From the NCBI GenBank assembly GCA_963762545.1, contig CAVXLC010000007.1, positions 186,001 to 250,000 on the forward strand: a stretch of DNA of 64,000 nucleotides, written 5' to 3'. A program made the translations under genes and the position numbers. Source of the DNA: JABFSM01 sp963762545 (lineage in GTDB: Bacteria > Gemmatimonadota > Gemmatimonadetes > Gemmatimonadales > GWC2-71-9). Within the stretch, counting starts at the first letter, position 1, and each line of letters starts with the position of its first letter. This document shows positions 19,071 to 27,265 of this stretch, in pieces. The notes beneath the pieces are model-generated. The model saw nothing but the letters and a program-made list of their open reading frames with translations, had not been told where the DNA came from and made no database searches.

Positions 19071-19165
19071 CGGGGCTCCGGCAAGAAGACGTTCGAGCAG
19101 GTGGGGCGCGGCGGATGGCGACCGTCCGGAGTATACGTCTCCGGGAACGACTCGGCGAGGGAAGG

Positions 19166-20740
19166 CTAACCGGGGAGCCGTCGCCGCGAGCCGACCTCCT
19201 CCTCGATCACCGCCACCAAATGGTCGGCGAGCCGTTCCAGCTCCTGACTGCGGCGCTTCGCCGAGCGGGCGTACACCGTGCGCGCGGTGCCGAAGACGCC
19301 GAGGAGCCAGAGCGGCATCATCACGATCAGGAGCTCGGGACGGTTGAGCGCGCCGCCGACGAGCCCGCCGATCAGCCCGAACCCGCCCCCGCCCATCCCG
19401 CCCCCGATGCCTCCGAACGTGGCGCCCAGCAGCTGCGAGAAATTCTCCACGATCGTGATGCGGGTGCGGCCGGCGCGCACCGTGACGTTGACCTCGACGT
19501 CGCGGCGCAGTCCCGTGCTCTTGATGCTCCAGCTGAAGGAGCGCCCCAGCTGGCTGACCTGACCGGCATTCCCCATGACCCGCCGGATTTCCTCGACGAT
19601 ATACGGGAACTCGCTGTCCGGGAGCTCCCCATCCACTACCCGCTCATAGAAGATGCGGGTGGGGCCGCCGGCCACCCGGCTGTACTTGCTTTCCGCGGAG
19701 AGCGACGCGGACGCCCCGCTGGTGCGCACTCCGAGGCTCTGCGCCGCCGACCGGACCAGCTCGGGCGCGATCCCCACCTCGGCGCCAAGCGCCTCGACGC
19801 CGCCCATGGTCATGGCCCCGGTCTGGGTGGGCTTGGTGGCCTCCAGCATGGCGGCGCGCTTGACGATCTCCACCGCCTCGTCGGAGCGGAACTTGCGCCG
19901 GGGCTCGACCCCCGTGAGCTCCCGCAGGAGCGCCTCGGGCGATCCGGTGCGCTGCTCCATCCGGATCGCGAGTCCGCGGACCAGGGCGGCTTCCACGCCC
20001 GAGCCGGCGGCGGCAAGCCGGGCGCGGTGCAGCACCGGGGCGTCGAGGAACCGGCCCGCCCGCACCGCGTCTTCGGTGGGCCAGCGGCCGGGCACTTCGC
20101 CCACCAGCATCTCGTAGACCACCGCCGCCAGGCTGTAGACGTCGGTGCGGGCGTCGAGGTCGGTCATGCCGGCGGCCTGCTCGGGGCTCATGTAACCCGG
20201 GGTGCCGAGGGAGAGGCCGGTGCGGGTGATCTTGGTTTCGGACGCGGTGCTCACCGCCTTGGCGATGCCGAAGTCGGCGACGATCGGGTGGCCCTGGGAG
20301 AAGAGGATGTTCTCGGGCTTGATGTCGCGGTGCAGGATGCCCTGGGCGTGGGCGTAGGTCAGCGCGTCGGCGACCGGCGCCGCGATGCCCAGCGCCTGGG
20401 CGGTGTCCATCGGGCCGGAATCCATCAGCCGCTGGCGCAGCGAGCCGCCGGCGATATAGGGCATCACGTAGTAGAGGAAGGCGCCGGCCTCGCCCGAATC
20501 ATGGAGCGGGAGGATGTGCGGGTGAGTCAGCTGGGCGACGATCTGGATTTCCTTGAGGAACCGGTCGGCGCCGAGCGTCGCCGCCAGCTCGGGGCGGAGC
20601 ACCTTGAGGGCCACCACCCGGTGATGCTTCTGGTCGAAGGCCAGATACACCGTGGCCATCCCCCCGCGGCCCAGGAGGTCGCGGAGCTCGTACCGCTCCG
20701 CGAGCGCGGCGGCGAGGTCGACGGGGATGGGGAAGGGCAC
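19166..20740 (-). CDS. Membrane-anchored Ser/Thr protein kinase
   Basis: This 524-residue Hanks-type kinase has GRGGMATVYLA, ATP Lys 46 (ALKVLRP), HRDIKPEN from 137 and DFG at 156-158, all intact. The C-terminal half has no known domain; it includes a Gly-rich hydrophobic stretch near a membrane segment (LLIVMMPLWLLGVFG) and ends in a short cytoplasmic helix. The GTG start at 20740 lies 16 codons before the kinase fold (RYELRDLLGRGG). The open frame upstream of it is the antisense or shadow of the symporter gene. It lies 35 bp downstream of the symporter gene and may be co-transcribed with it. Confidence 0.92.
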   Translation of the reverse strand: MPFPIPVDLAAALAERYELRDLLGRGGMATVYLAFDQKHHRVVALKVLRPELAATLGADRFLKEIQIVAQLTHPHILPLHDSGEAGAFLYYVMPYIAGGSLRQRLMDSGPMDTAQALGIAAPVADALTYAHAQGILHRDIKPENILFSQGHPIVADFGIAKAVSTASETKITRTGLSLGTPGYMSPEQAAGMTDLDARTDVYSLAAVVYEMLVGEVPGRWPTEDAVRAGRFLDAPVLHRARLAAAGSGVEAALVRGLAIRMEQRTGSPEALLRELTGVEPRRKFRSDEAVEIVKRAAMLEATKPTQTGAMTMGGVEALGAEVGIAPELVRSAAQSLGVRTSGASASLSAESKYSRVAGGPTRIFYERVVDGELPDSEFPYIVEEIRRVMGNAGQVSQLGRSFSWSIKSTGLRRDVEVNVTVRAGRTRITIVENFSQLLGATFGGIGGGMGGGGFGLIGGLVGGALNRPELLIVMMPLWLLGVFGTARTVYARSAKRRSQELERLADHLVAVIEEEVGSRRRLPG

Positions 20741-20775
20741 GGGGTGAATATGGCATTTCCCGCGGGTCGCCGCAC

Positions 20776-22029
20776 CTACGCCGCGCCCGCTCCCCTCCCC
20801 ACGATCACACCCGCGCTGATCCCGCCCGTCACGTTCGCCATGGTGCGGAACATGTCGGGAATGACGTCCGCGCCGAGCAGTATGCCGGTGGCCGCGGCCG
20901 GCACGCCGGCCGACGCGAGGATCGGAACCATCACCACGATGCTGCCACCGGGAATGCCGGGCACCGCGAAGGTCGTCACGATCGTCGTGAGCAGCACCGT
21001 CACCAGCTGCGCCGGACCGAGGACCACGCCGAAGAGCCGGGCCGCGAAGAGCACCGCGACCGTCTGCCCCACCGCCGAGCCCACCCGGAGCATCGACGCC
21101 GCCAGGGGCACCACGAAGGCCACGATGGACGGAGCCGCCCCGAGCCGCCGGGCCGATTCGATCATCGCGGGCAGCGTGGCCATGGTGGAACGCGAGGAGA
21201 ACGCCAGGGCCTGGGCCGGCGCCAGCGCCCGCGCCAGCTCCCGGACCGGTACGCGCCCCAGAAAGACCGTGACGGGATAGACGATCAGGGCCAGGGCGGC
21301 GAGGGTGAGCAGGGTCGCGACCACGACGTAGGACACCAGGGCTCCCGCGACGCTGGATCCCATGCCGGCCGCCAGCGGCGCCGCGAGCGCGAAGACCCCG
21401 AGTGGCGCCAGCCGGATCACCCATCCCACCAGGACCATCATCGCCTGGCCCAATCCCGCGAAGAACCGGACCAGCGGCGCCCGGGTGTCGGCGGCCACCC
21501 GGGTCAGCGCGAACCCGAGCAGGATCGTGAATACCAGCAGCGGCAGCAGCGAGCCGCTCGCCGCCGCGCCGATGGGGTTGACGGGAATGAGGTCGGTGAG
21601 CCATTGCGCCAGACCGGGCGGTGCCGCCGGCGGCCCGGCGACCCCGGCGGCGGACTGGCGCAGCGCCTCGGCCGCCGCGGGGTCGATCCGCATGCGCGCG
21701 AACAGCGGGACGCCGATGGCCAGCGTGAACGTCGCTACCGCGGCGGTGAGTCCCACGCCCAGTACCAGGCTCTTGAGTCCCAGCCGGGTCAGCAGCCCCG
21801 CGTCGCTGATGGATACGATTCCGGTGAGCAGCATCGCCACCACCAGCGGCACGACGGTCATGCGGATGGCGTTGACGAAGAGGGTGCCCAGTGGCGCGAC
21901 GCCTCGCGTCAGCGCCAGCAGGAACGGCGCGCCCGACGCGGACGCCAGGAGTCCCAGCGCCAGCCCGAGCAGCAGCCCGGCCAGCACCTGGAGCGCGCCG
22001 GCATACGGGCCGCGCGACGCCGCCGTCAC
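20776..22029 (-). CDS. Dicarboxylate/amino acid:cation symporter (DAACS family)
   Basis: This 417-residue transporter of the GltP/DctA family has eight or more hydrophobic segments. The reentrant serine-rich motif is LAFSSRSTMATLPAMIES and the C-terminal binding motifs are VGSAVGQTVAVLFAARLFG, TTFAVPGIPGGSIVVM and LGADVIPDMFRTMANVTGG. It takes up acidic amino acids or C4-dicarboxylates with Na+ or H+. The GTG start at 22029 overlaps the stop of the PLP enzyme gene (GTGA), which suggests that enzyme acts on what the carrier imports, for example 3-hydroxyaspartate. Confidence 0.92.
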   Translation of the reverse strand: MTAASRGPYAGALQVLAGLLLGLALGLLASASGAPFLLALTRGVAPLGTLFVNAIRMTVVPLVVAMLLTGIVSISDAGLLTRLGLKSLVLGVGLTAAVATFTLAIGVPLFARMRIDPAAAEALRQSAAGVAGPPAAPPGLAQWLTDLIPVNPIGAAASGSLLPLLVFTILLGFALTRVAADTRAPLVRFFAGLGQAMMVLVGWVIRLAPLGVFALAAPLAAGMGSSVAGALVSYVVVATLLTLAALALIVYPVTVFLGRVPVRELARALAPAQALAFSSRSTMATLPAMIESARRLGAAPSIVAFVVPLAASMLRVGSAVGQTVAVLFAARLFGVVLGPAQLVTVLLTTIVTTFAVPGIPGGSIVVMVPILASAGVPAAATGILLGADVIPDMFRTMANVTGGISAGVIVGRGAGAA

Positions 22030-23117
22030 TGCGACATGCCGCGCCCCGCGACCGGCCATTGGGCCACCACCCGCTCGCCGCTGCAGACCCAGTACGAGTC
22101 GTACAGGTTCACGGTGGGATCGCAGTGACTCGCCAGCAGGAGCACGTGGTCCCCGATCTTGACGGGGCGGGACGGCCGGTCCAGCGTGAGGATGCCGTGC
22201 TCGTCCCCGGCAAAGCGGTAAGTGACCTGCCCCAGGCCCCACGGCTCGGGGGGCTGGTGATCGGTGGCCGACGCCTTGTACCCCGCATCGACGGTGATCG
22301 CACCCGCCACCGGCTGGCTGATGGCGGTCGTGAGGACGAACAGGGCCGGCTCGAAGTCGTCGAAGATCGGCCCGTGCTTCCCTCCGATGGCCCGATACAT
22401 CGCATCCATGAACACATAGGAACCGGCCTGGACCTCGGTCACCCCCTCCACCTCGCAGTCGATGTCCCAGGTGCCGGTGCCGCCCACCGAGAGAATCGGC
22501 ACCTCGAGCCCGGCGCGCTCGGCCATCCTCCGGGTCTCCACCACTCCACGGAGCACCTCGAGATCGGCGCGGCGCCGCTCCTGGTAGCCCGGCTGGTGCA
22601 TCACGTGGGACGCGAAGGCCTGGAATCCGTCCAGCTTGAGCGACGGCTTCCGCGCCACGTGCTGCGCGAGGGCCACCGCCGCCTTGCCCGGAGCCACGCC
22701 GGTCCGGTTGGCTCCGCAGTTGAGATCGACCAGGACGCTCAGGGTGATCTGCGCCGCCGCCGCCGCCGCGGCCAGGAGGTCGACGTTTGCGGCGTGGTCG
22801 GTGACCACCCGGAGCGCCGGGTGGGTACCGGCCAGCGCCACCAGGCGGCGGATCCGGAGCGGGTCCACGATGCCCGTCGTGACCAGGATATCGGTGATCC
22901 CCGCGCCGATCATCATCTCGGCTTCGCTCAGCTTGGCGACGCAGATGCCGGTGGCGCCGCGCTTGATCTGCGCCGCCGCGATGGCCGGGCTCTTGTGGGT
23001 CTTGGTGTGCGGCCGGACCGCCACGGCCTTGCCCCGATAGTGACGGGCCAGGCGGTCCAAGTTGCGCGTCATCGCGTCGAAGTCCAGCACCAGCGCGGGC
23101 GTCGGCAAGTCCCACAT
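22026..23117 (-). CDS. D-threonine aldolase/D-serine dehydratase-like PLP enzyme
   Basis: This 363-residue fold-type III enzyme has an N-terminal alanine-racemase-like barrel with the PLP Lys39 in RPHTKTHK and the C-terminal domain of the D-serine dehydratase/D-threonine aldolase family. The metal motif near residue 331 reads SHCDPTVNLYD. His331 and Asp333 match the H-x-D site of D-threonine and D-3-hydroxyaspartate aldolases. D-serine dehydratases have H-x-C there. An aldolase is therefore preferred, cleaving a D-3-hydroxy amino acid to glycine and an aldehyde. The ATG at 23117 overlaps the CydB stop by one base. Confidence 0.85.
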   Translation of the reverse strand: MWDLPTPALVLDFDAMTRNLDRLARHYRGKAVAVRPHTKTHKSPAIAAAQIKRGATGICVAKLSEAEMMIGAGITDILVTTGIVDPLRIRRLVALAGTHPALRVVTDHAANVDLLAAAAAAAQITLSVLVDLNCGANRTGVAPGKAAVALAQHVARKPSLKLDGFQAFASHVMHQPGYQERRRADLEVLRGVVETRRMAERAGLEVPILSVGGTGTWDIDCEVEGVTEVQAGSYVFMDAMYRAIGGKHGPIFDDFEPALFVLTTAISQPVAGAITVDAGYKASATDHQPPEPWGLGQVTYRFAGDEHGILTLDRPSRPVKIGDHVLLLASHCDPTVNLYDSYWVCSGERVVAQWPVAGRGMSQ

Positions 23118-24166
23118 CAGCGCGGCTCCTCGGCGGGCCCGGTGGTTGCCCGGGGCTCGACTGGGGTTGGGGGTAGTCGCTGCCCGAACAGTCGCAACAG
23201 ATAGGCCAGGGACGGAATGAGTATGACGGCTCCGGCGGCCACGATCCAGAGCAGGGCCACGAGGGTCCCGTCCGGTGCGGCGCCGCCTCGAATGGTGATC
23301 GTGTCCGGCACCAGGTAGGGATACAGCGACGCCGCCCATCCCCAGAGCACGAACGATACCAGCGAGGCCCCCGCCCCGCGCGCCAGGGCGTATCGCCGGG
23401 TGACCAGGGACCCGATCGTGAGCGCGGCGGCGACGGCGCCGGCGGCCGGAATGAACCAGAGCGCTTCGCGGAGCGGCGCCACGGTCCCGCCGGCCAGCGC
23501 CATCGAGCCGGCCCCGGCCACCACGGCCCCGAGTGCCGCACCCAGCGCGCGGCGGCGGAAGTCCTCGCGGAGCGCGGGCTCCGGCGCCGCCAGCGTCAGG
23601 TAGATCGCGGCCAGCATCGCAAAGAGGGCCACCGTGAGCAGACCCACCGCCATCGGAAAGGGCGCGAGCCACGGATGCAGGTAGACCTCGGCGAACCCGG
23701 CCCGTCCGACCTTCTCCCGGGCGGCACCCACCGCACCGGTGGAGACCGCTCCAACCACGGCGCCCAGCAGCAGCGGCGTGAGGGTGCTCGCCACGGCGAA
23801 GGTGCGGCTCCACGCCGCGCGCGCGCCGGTACTCTGGGTGCCCGAGCTCCGGATCACGAACGCCGCGCCGCGGCAGACGATCCCGACGAGTACCAGCGCC
23901 AGCGGCACATGGAGCACCGTGCCCAGCGTCGCGAAGACCGGCGGGAATCCGGTGAAGCACATCACCACGGCGATCACCAGCCAGACGTGGTTGGCCTCCC
24001 AGATCGGGCCGATGGCGGTCCCGACGAGCTCGCGCTGCCGGTTCCGGTTGGGCCCGGAGGCCAGGAGATCCCAGACCCCACCGCCAAAGTCCGCCCCGCC
24101 GGTGAGCGCATAGGCGTTGAGCACCAGCAGTACGACGCCCGCGGTCGCTTCCGGGAGGCCGATCAC
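23117..24166 (-). CDS. cydB: Cytochrome bd-type ubiquinol oxidase subunit II
   Basis: This 349-residue subunit has about eight to nine membrane segments and the CydB motifs YALTGGADFGGGVWDLLA and PIWEANHVWLVIAVVMCFTGFP. It pairs with CydA as a terminal quinol oxidase that reduces oxygen to water without proton pumping and gives high oxygen affinity or cyanide tolerance. The GTG start at 24166 overlaps the CydA stop (GTGA). No CydX-like small subunit or CydCD maturation genes are in the window. Confidence 0.95.
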   Translation of the reverse strand: MIGLPEATAGVVLLVLNAYALTGGADFGGGVWDLLASGPNRNRQRELVGTAIGPIWEANHVWLVIAVVMCFTGFPPVFATLGTVLHVPLALVLVGIVCRGAAFVIRSSGTQSTGARAAWSRTFAVASTLTPLLLGAVVGAVSTGAVGAAREKVGRAGFAEVYLHPWLAPFPMAVGLLTVALFAMLAAIYLTLAAPEPALREDFRRRALGAALGAVVAGAGSMALAGGTVAPLREALWFIPAAGAVAAALTIGSLVTRRYALARGAGASLVSFVLWGWAASLYPYLVPDTITIRGGAAPDGTLVALLWIVAAGAVILIPSLAYLLRLFGQRLPPTPVEPRATTGPAEEPR

Positions 24167-25458
24167 GCCTCGGTCTCCCGCACCATCGAGCGGATGACTC
24201 CTGTGACGACCACACCCAGGCCGAGATAGATCAGCGTGAAGGCCACCAGCGGCGCCGCGAGGCCGGGCATCGGACTCACCGCATCGGACGTCCGCAGGAG
24301 GCCCTGGACCGCCCAGGGCTGCCGGCCGACCTCCGTCACGGTCCAGCCGGCCTCGGTCGCGATCACGCCGAACGGCGCCGCCACGATCAGCGCCCGCAGC
24401 AACCAGGGTCGCGCGGCGAGGTCCCGTTTCCGGAGGGCGACCCACCCGCTCCACAGGCTCACCAGCGCCATCGCGCTTCCCAGCGCCACCATGACCTGGA
24501 ATCCGACGTGAACCGGCGCCACCGGCGGCCAGTCCTCCCGCGGAAAGTCGAGGAGACCTCGCACCGTGGCGTCGGGGTCGCCGTAGGCCAGCAGCGAAAG
24601 CCCCTTGGGAATCTCGATGGCGTACCGGGTGGTTCCGGCGTCGGTGTCGGGCCAGCCGCCGATCCGCAGCGGAGCGCCCCGCTCGGTCCGGAATTGCCCT
24701 TCCAGCGCGGCCAGCTTGATCGGCTGGGTCGCGGCCACCACCCGTCCGTTCAGGTCTCCCGAGAGCGGCTCCAGGATCGCCGCCGGGGCGCCCACCAGCA
24801 GCGCTACCGCCAGCGCGCGGCGATGGAGCGCGCTGCGGCTGCCCCGGAGAATCAGGAAGGCGTGAATGCCCGCGACCGCGAGGCCGACCGCCGCGTACGA
24901 GGCCAGCAGCATGTGGATCACCTGGGCGAGCGCGGCCGGGCTCCGCATGCCCGCCAGCACCTCGACCCGGACGATCCGCCCGGCGTCGGTCACGATCCCC
25001 GCGGGCGCGTTCATCCACGCGTTCACCATCACCACGAACACGGCCGACGCGGCGCCGGACAGCGCCACGGCCAGACCGGCGGCCAGGTGGGCCCGCGGCG
25101 GAATCCGGTCCCAGGCGTAGAGGTAGACCCCGAGGAAGATCGCTTCGGTGAAGAAGGCCAGGGTTTCGAGCGAGAACGGAATGCCCACGATCGAGCCGGC
25201 CAGCTGCATGAACCGCGGCCAGAGCAGGCCCAGCTCGAACGACAGCACCGTGCCCGACACCGCGCCCACCGCGAACAGCACGGCCACGCCCTTGGCCCAG
25301 CGCCGGGCCAGCTCGCGATACGCCGGCGCTCCGGTGCGCCGGGCCATCCACTCCGCCAGCACCATCATCGCAGGCATCGCGATCCCGATCTCGGCGAACA
25401 CGATGTGAAAGCCGAGCGAGATCGCCATGTCGGCGCGGGCCGCGAGGAGATCGGTCAT
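24163..25458 (-). CDS. cydA: Cytochrome bd-type ubiquinol oxidase subunit I
   Basis: This 431-residue haem-bearing subunit has an N-terminal haem-b595 His in LGFHIVFAEIG, the Glu-rich helix ETLAFFTEAIFLGVYLY, a His in LAVAGIHAFLIL (haem b558 region), and the hallmark GRQPW box in GWTVTEVGRQPWAVQG. The quinol-binding loop is short compared with E. coli CydA, so it belongs to the short-Q-loop (CIO-like) branch. The ATG at 25458 lies 10 bp after the stop of a lipoprotein gene. Confidence 0.95.
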   Translation of the reverse strand: MTDLLAARADMAISLGFHIVFAEIGIAMPAMMVLAEWMARRTGAPAYRELARRWAKGVAVLFAVGAVSGTVLSFELGLLWPRFMQLAGSIVGIPFSLETLAFFTEAIFLGVYLYAWDRIPPRAHLAAGLAVALSGAASAVFVVMVNAWMNAPAGIVTDAGRIVRVEVLAGMRSPAALAQVIHMLLASYAAVGLAVAGIHAFLILRGSRSALHRRALAVALLVGAPAAILEPLSGDLNGRVVAATQPIKLAALEGQFRTERGAPLRIGGWPDTDAGTTRYAIEIPKGLSLLAYGDPDATVRGLLDFPREDWPPVAPVHVGFQVMVALGSAMALVSLWSGWVALRKRDLAARPWLLRALIVAAPFGVIATEAGWTVTEVGRQPWAVQGLLRTSDAVSPMPGLAAPLVAFTLIYLGLGVVVTGVIRSMVRETEA

Positions 25459-25468
25459 CCGGCGCCGA

Positions 25469-26440
25469 TCACGGAACCGGTGCCGCCGGGAAGACGCCCA
25501 GGATCACGAGCTCGTAGGGAAGGTGCCCTTCGAGTGGACCCGGGTTGTTGCCCGCCGCCCGCAGCCGGCGCGAGACTTCCGCGAAGCTCACCCGGGGCAG
25601 CGCCCAGACGTGCAGGCGAGCCCCGGGTCGGAGCGAACGCACGGCCCGTTCCGGCGCGCTGCCCTCGACGAACACCATCCGAAGGCCCTCGACGAGCAAA
25701 TTGCCGTCGGTGTCCAGCGCCGAGGCGGTCACGAAGCGCCCGCCGGGAACGACCTCCTGGCGGGCTCCGGTGATCTCCATCACGAAATGGACGTCGTTGT
25801 AGAGGGAGGGAGGGGTGTCGAAGGTGACCGTGGTCGGCGTGGCCCGGAGCGCGAGCTCCGCGCTTTCGTAGAGCCCGAAGGTGCGCTTCGCGGCCCCGGC
25901 CCGGTAGCCCTCGACCGGATGAAACGTGTCCCGCAGGTCGAGGCCGGCCAGCGTGATCACCGGGTGGATCTCGAACACATGATCGGGATAGGGGTTCTCG
26001 AGCGGCGGTACCGGCCGGCCCTGTCGCTCCGGCGCGCCGAGGGCGTGCTCCGGCCAGAGCCGCCAGACCCCGGTGACCGCGAGGACCTGATGGCGCTTGG
26101 CGGCCCGCTGGACCAGCGCCACGGCGCTGTCCTGCTCCGCGGCGTTTGCAATTTCCGCCACCATCCGGAGCCCCACCTCGGGGGCCCGTCCCGAGAAGTG
26201 CATGTCGCCGTCGAACATCCTGGGCGCCGGTCCGCCGCCGGCATCGTCCACGGTGAAGCGGGCCTCGATCGTGATCCGGTCCTTGTAGGCCTCGATGAAG
26301 GACCGCTGCAGGGTGAACCGCACCGGATTGGGCGAGAACCGGATCGCGGCGGTCGTGTAGGCGATCGTCGCGCGGCGGGCCGCATACTGGCACGCCGTGA
26401 GCGCGCCCGCGACCACGAGGTACCGCCCGATGCGCCCCAT
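25469..26440 (-). CDS. Putative lipoprotein of unknown function
   Basis: This 323-residue protein has a short signal ending in a lipobox (LVVAGALTAC-Q, Cys at about 17). The mature part has two similar beta-rich halves (RITIEARFTV..., VHFVMEITGARQEV...). No family is recognised. It lies 8 bp after the AAA ATPase gene and 10 bp before CydA, so it is probably in the same transcript. The ATG at 26440 is chosen because upstream in-frame sequence is an arginine-rich shadow of the ATPase gene. Confidence 0.75.
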   Translation of the reverse strand: MGRIGRYLVVAGALTACQYAARRATIAYTTAAIRFSPNPVRFTLQRSFIEAYKDRITIEARFTVDDAGGGPAPRMFDGDMHFSGRAPEVGLRMVAEIANAAEQDSAVALVQRAAKRHQVLAVTGVWRLWPEHALGAPERQGRPVPPLENPYPDHVFEIHPVITLAGLDLRDTFHPVEGYRAGAAKRTFGLYESAELALRATPTTVTFDTPPSLYNDVHFVMEITGARQEVVPGGRFVTASALDTDGNLLVEGLRMVFVEGSAPERAVRSLRPGARLHVWALPRVSFAEVSRRLRAAGNNPGPLEGHLPYELVILGVFPAAPVP

Positions 26441-26448
26441 CCGGGTTC

Positions 26449-27012
26449 CTACCCTCGGATGGAGAAGAGGTCGATCTGGGGCGGATGCAACGGGAGCCCG
26501 CTCGCGGTGAGCACGGTGTCCACCCAGGCCTCCCGGGCCTCCGGGCTCAGCCGGTGACAGGTCACACCCAGATCGCCGGCCAGGTGGTCGATCACGCCGT
26601 CGATATCCTCCTGGAAGGTCCGGCTCACGTCGCGCTTGCCGTCGTAGGTCGGGGCGTCGATGATCGGCACCTTGAACAGCCGGTCGTAGGTTCCCACCCA
26701 TTCCCTCACCAGCGCGTCGTACTCGGGCAGCCGCCCCGCCTGGTGGACCAGGTAGGCGTAGTTGTCCAGCACCGAGCGGTCACAGATGACGACCTCGTTC
26801 TGCGCGGCGGCGGCGATCTCGTCGGCGATCTGGGTGTGAAGAATCCATGCCTGGGCGGCGAGGGTCGTGTCGCGGTTGATCGGCAGGGGACACCGGCGGG
26901 CCACTTCCTTGACCAGGTCCACCGCGCGGTCCTGCCGTTTGAGCCGCGAGGCAAGGTCGTAACAGAGCGTGGTCTTCCCGACCCCGTGGGAGCCGATGAA
27001 GGCGATCTTCAC
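26449..27012 (-). CDS. AAA_28-type P-loop ATPase/kinase
   Basis: This 187-residue protein has Walker A IAFIGSHGVGKTTL at its start, a Walker B-like EVVICDRSVLDNYAYL, and an overall resemblance to the AAA_28/NadR-kinase and nucleoside-kinase fold. The DRS motif with a following Tyr is typical of deoxynucleoside-kinase-like proteins. The substrate is unknown. The GTG start overlaps the stop of a 78-residue gene (GTGA), so the two are coupled. Confidence 0.82.
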   Translation of the reverse strand: MKIAFIGSHGVGKTTLCYDLASRLKRQDRAVDLVKEVARRCPLPINRDTTLAAQAWILHTQIADEIAAAAQNEVVICDRSVLDNYAYLVHQAGRLPEYDALVREWVGTYDRLFKVPIIDAPTYDGKRDVSRTFQEDIDGVIDHLAGDLGVTCHRLSPEAREAWVDTVLTASGLPLHPPQIDLFSIRG

Positions 27013-27245
27013 GGGTCACCGAACGGATTCTTCTTCGGGCGTACCGGCGGCTCCACGCTGCCGTCGAGCAGGCGCTGCAGCTCTTCCTGGCTCATTTCCC
27101 AGGGATCCTTCTCGTACCCGGGGGCCGCCACGGTGCGGGGCCGGCCGGTATTCTCCCCGGTCGGGCTGAGCTCCCAGACGCTGCTGGACACGGGCCGAAT
27201 CTCCCAATCCTTCCGGTCGCGATCGGTGAATCGCCGAAAACTCAT
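27009..27245 (-). CDS. Small hydrophilic protein coupled to P-loop ATPase
   Basis: This 78-residue protein, rich in charged residues and Pro, has no signal or membrane segment (MSFRRFTDRDRKDWEIRP, ending in VRPKKNPFGDP). I do not recognise a family. The ATG at 27245 has AAAGG upstream at about 9-nt spacing. Its stop overlaps the ATPase start. Its start codon is only 20 bp from the start of the divergent MATE gene, so one promoter must lie inside the neighbour's coding sequence. Confidence 0.65.
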   Translation of the reverse strand: MSFRRFTDRDRKDWEIRPVSSSVWELSPTGENTGRPRTVAAPGYEKDPWEMSQEELQRLLDGSVEPPVRPKKNPFGDP

Positions 27246-27265
27246 AGGATTACCTTTCTCCCTCC

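Noticed and set aside
25455..26393. Alternative minus-strand frame over the lipoprotein gene
   Set aside because: Its product is Arg/Gly-rich and lacks a signal, while the chosen frame has a lipobox and beta-rich sequence.
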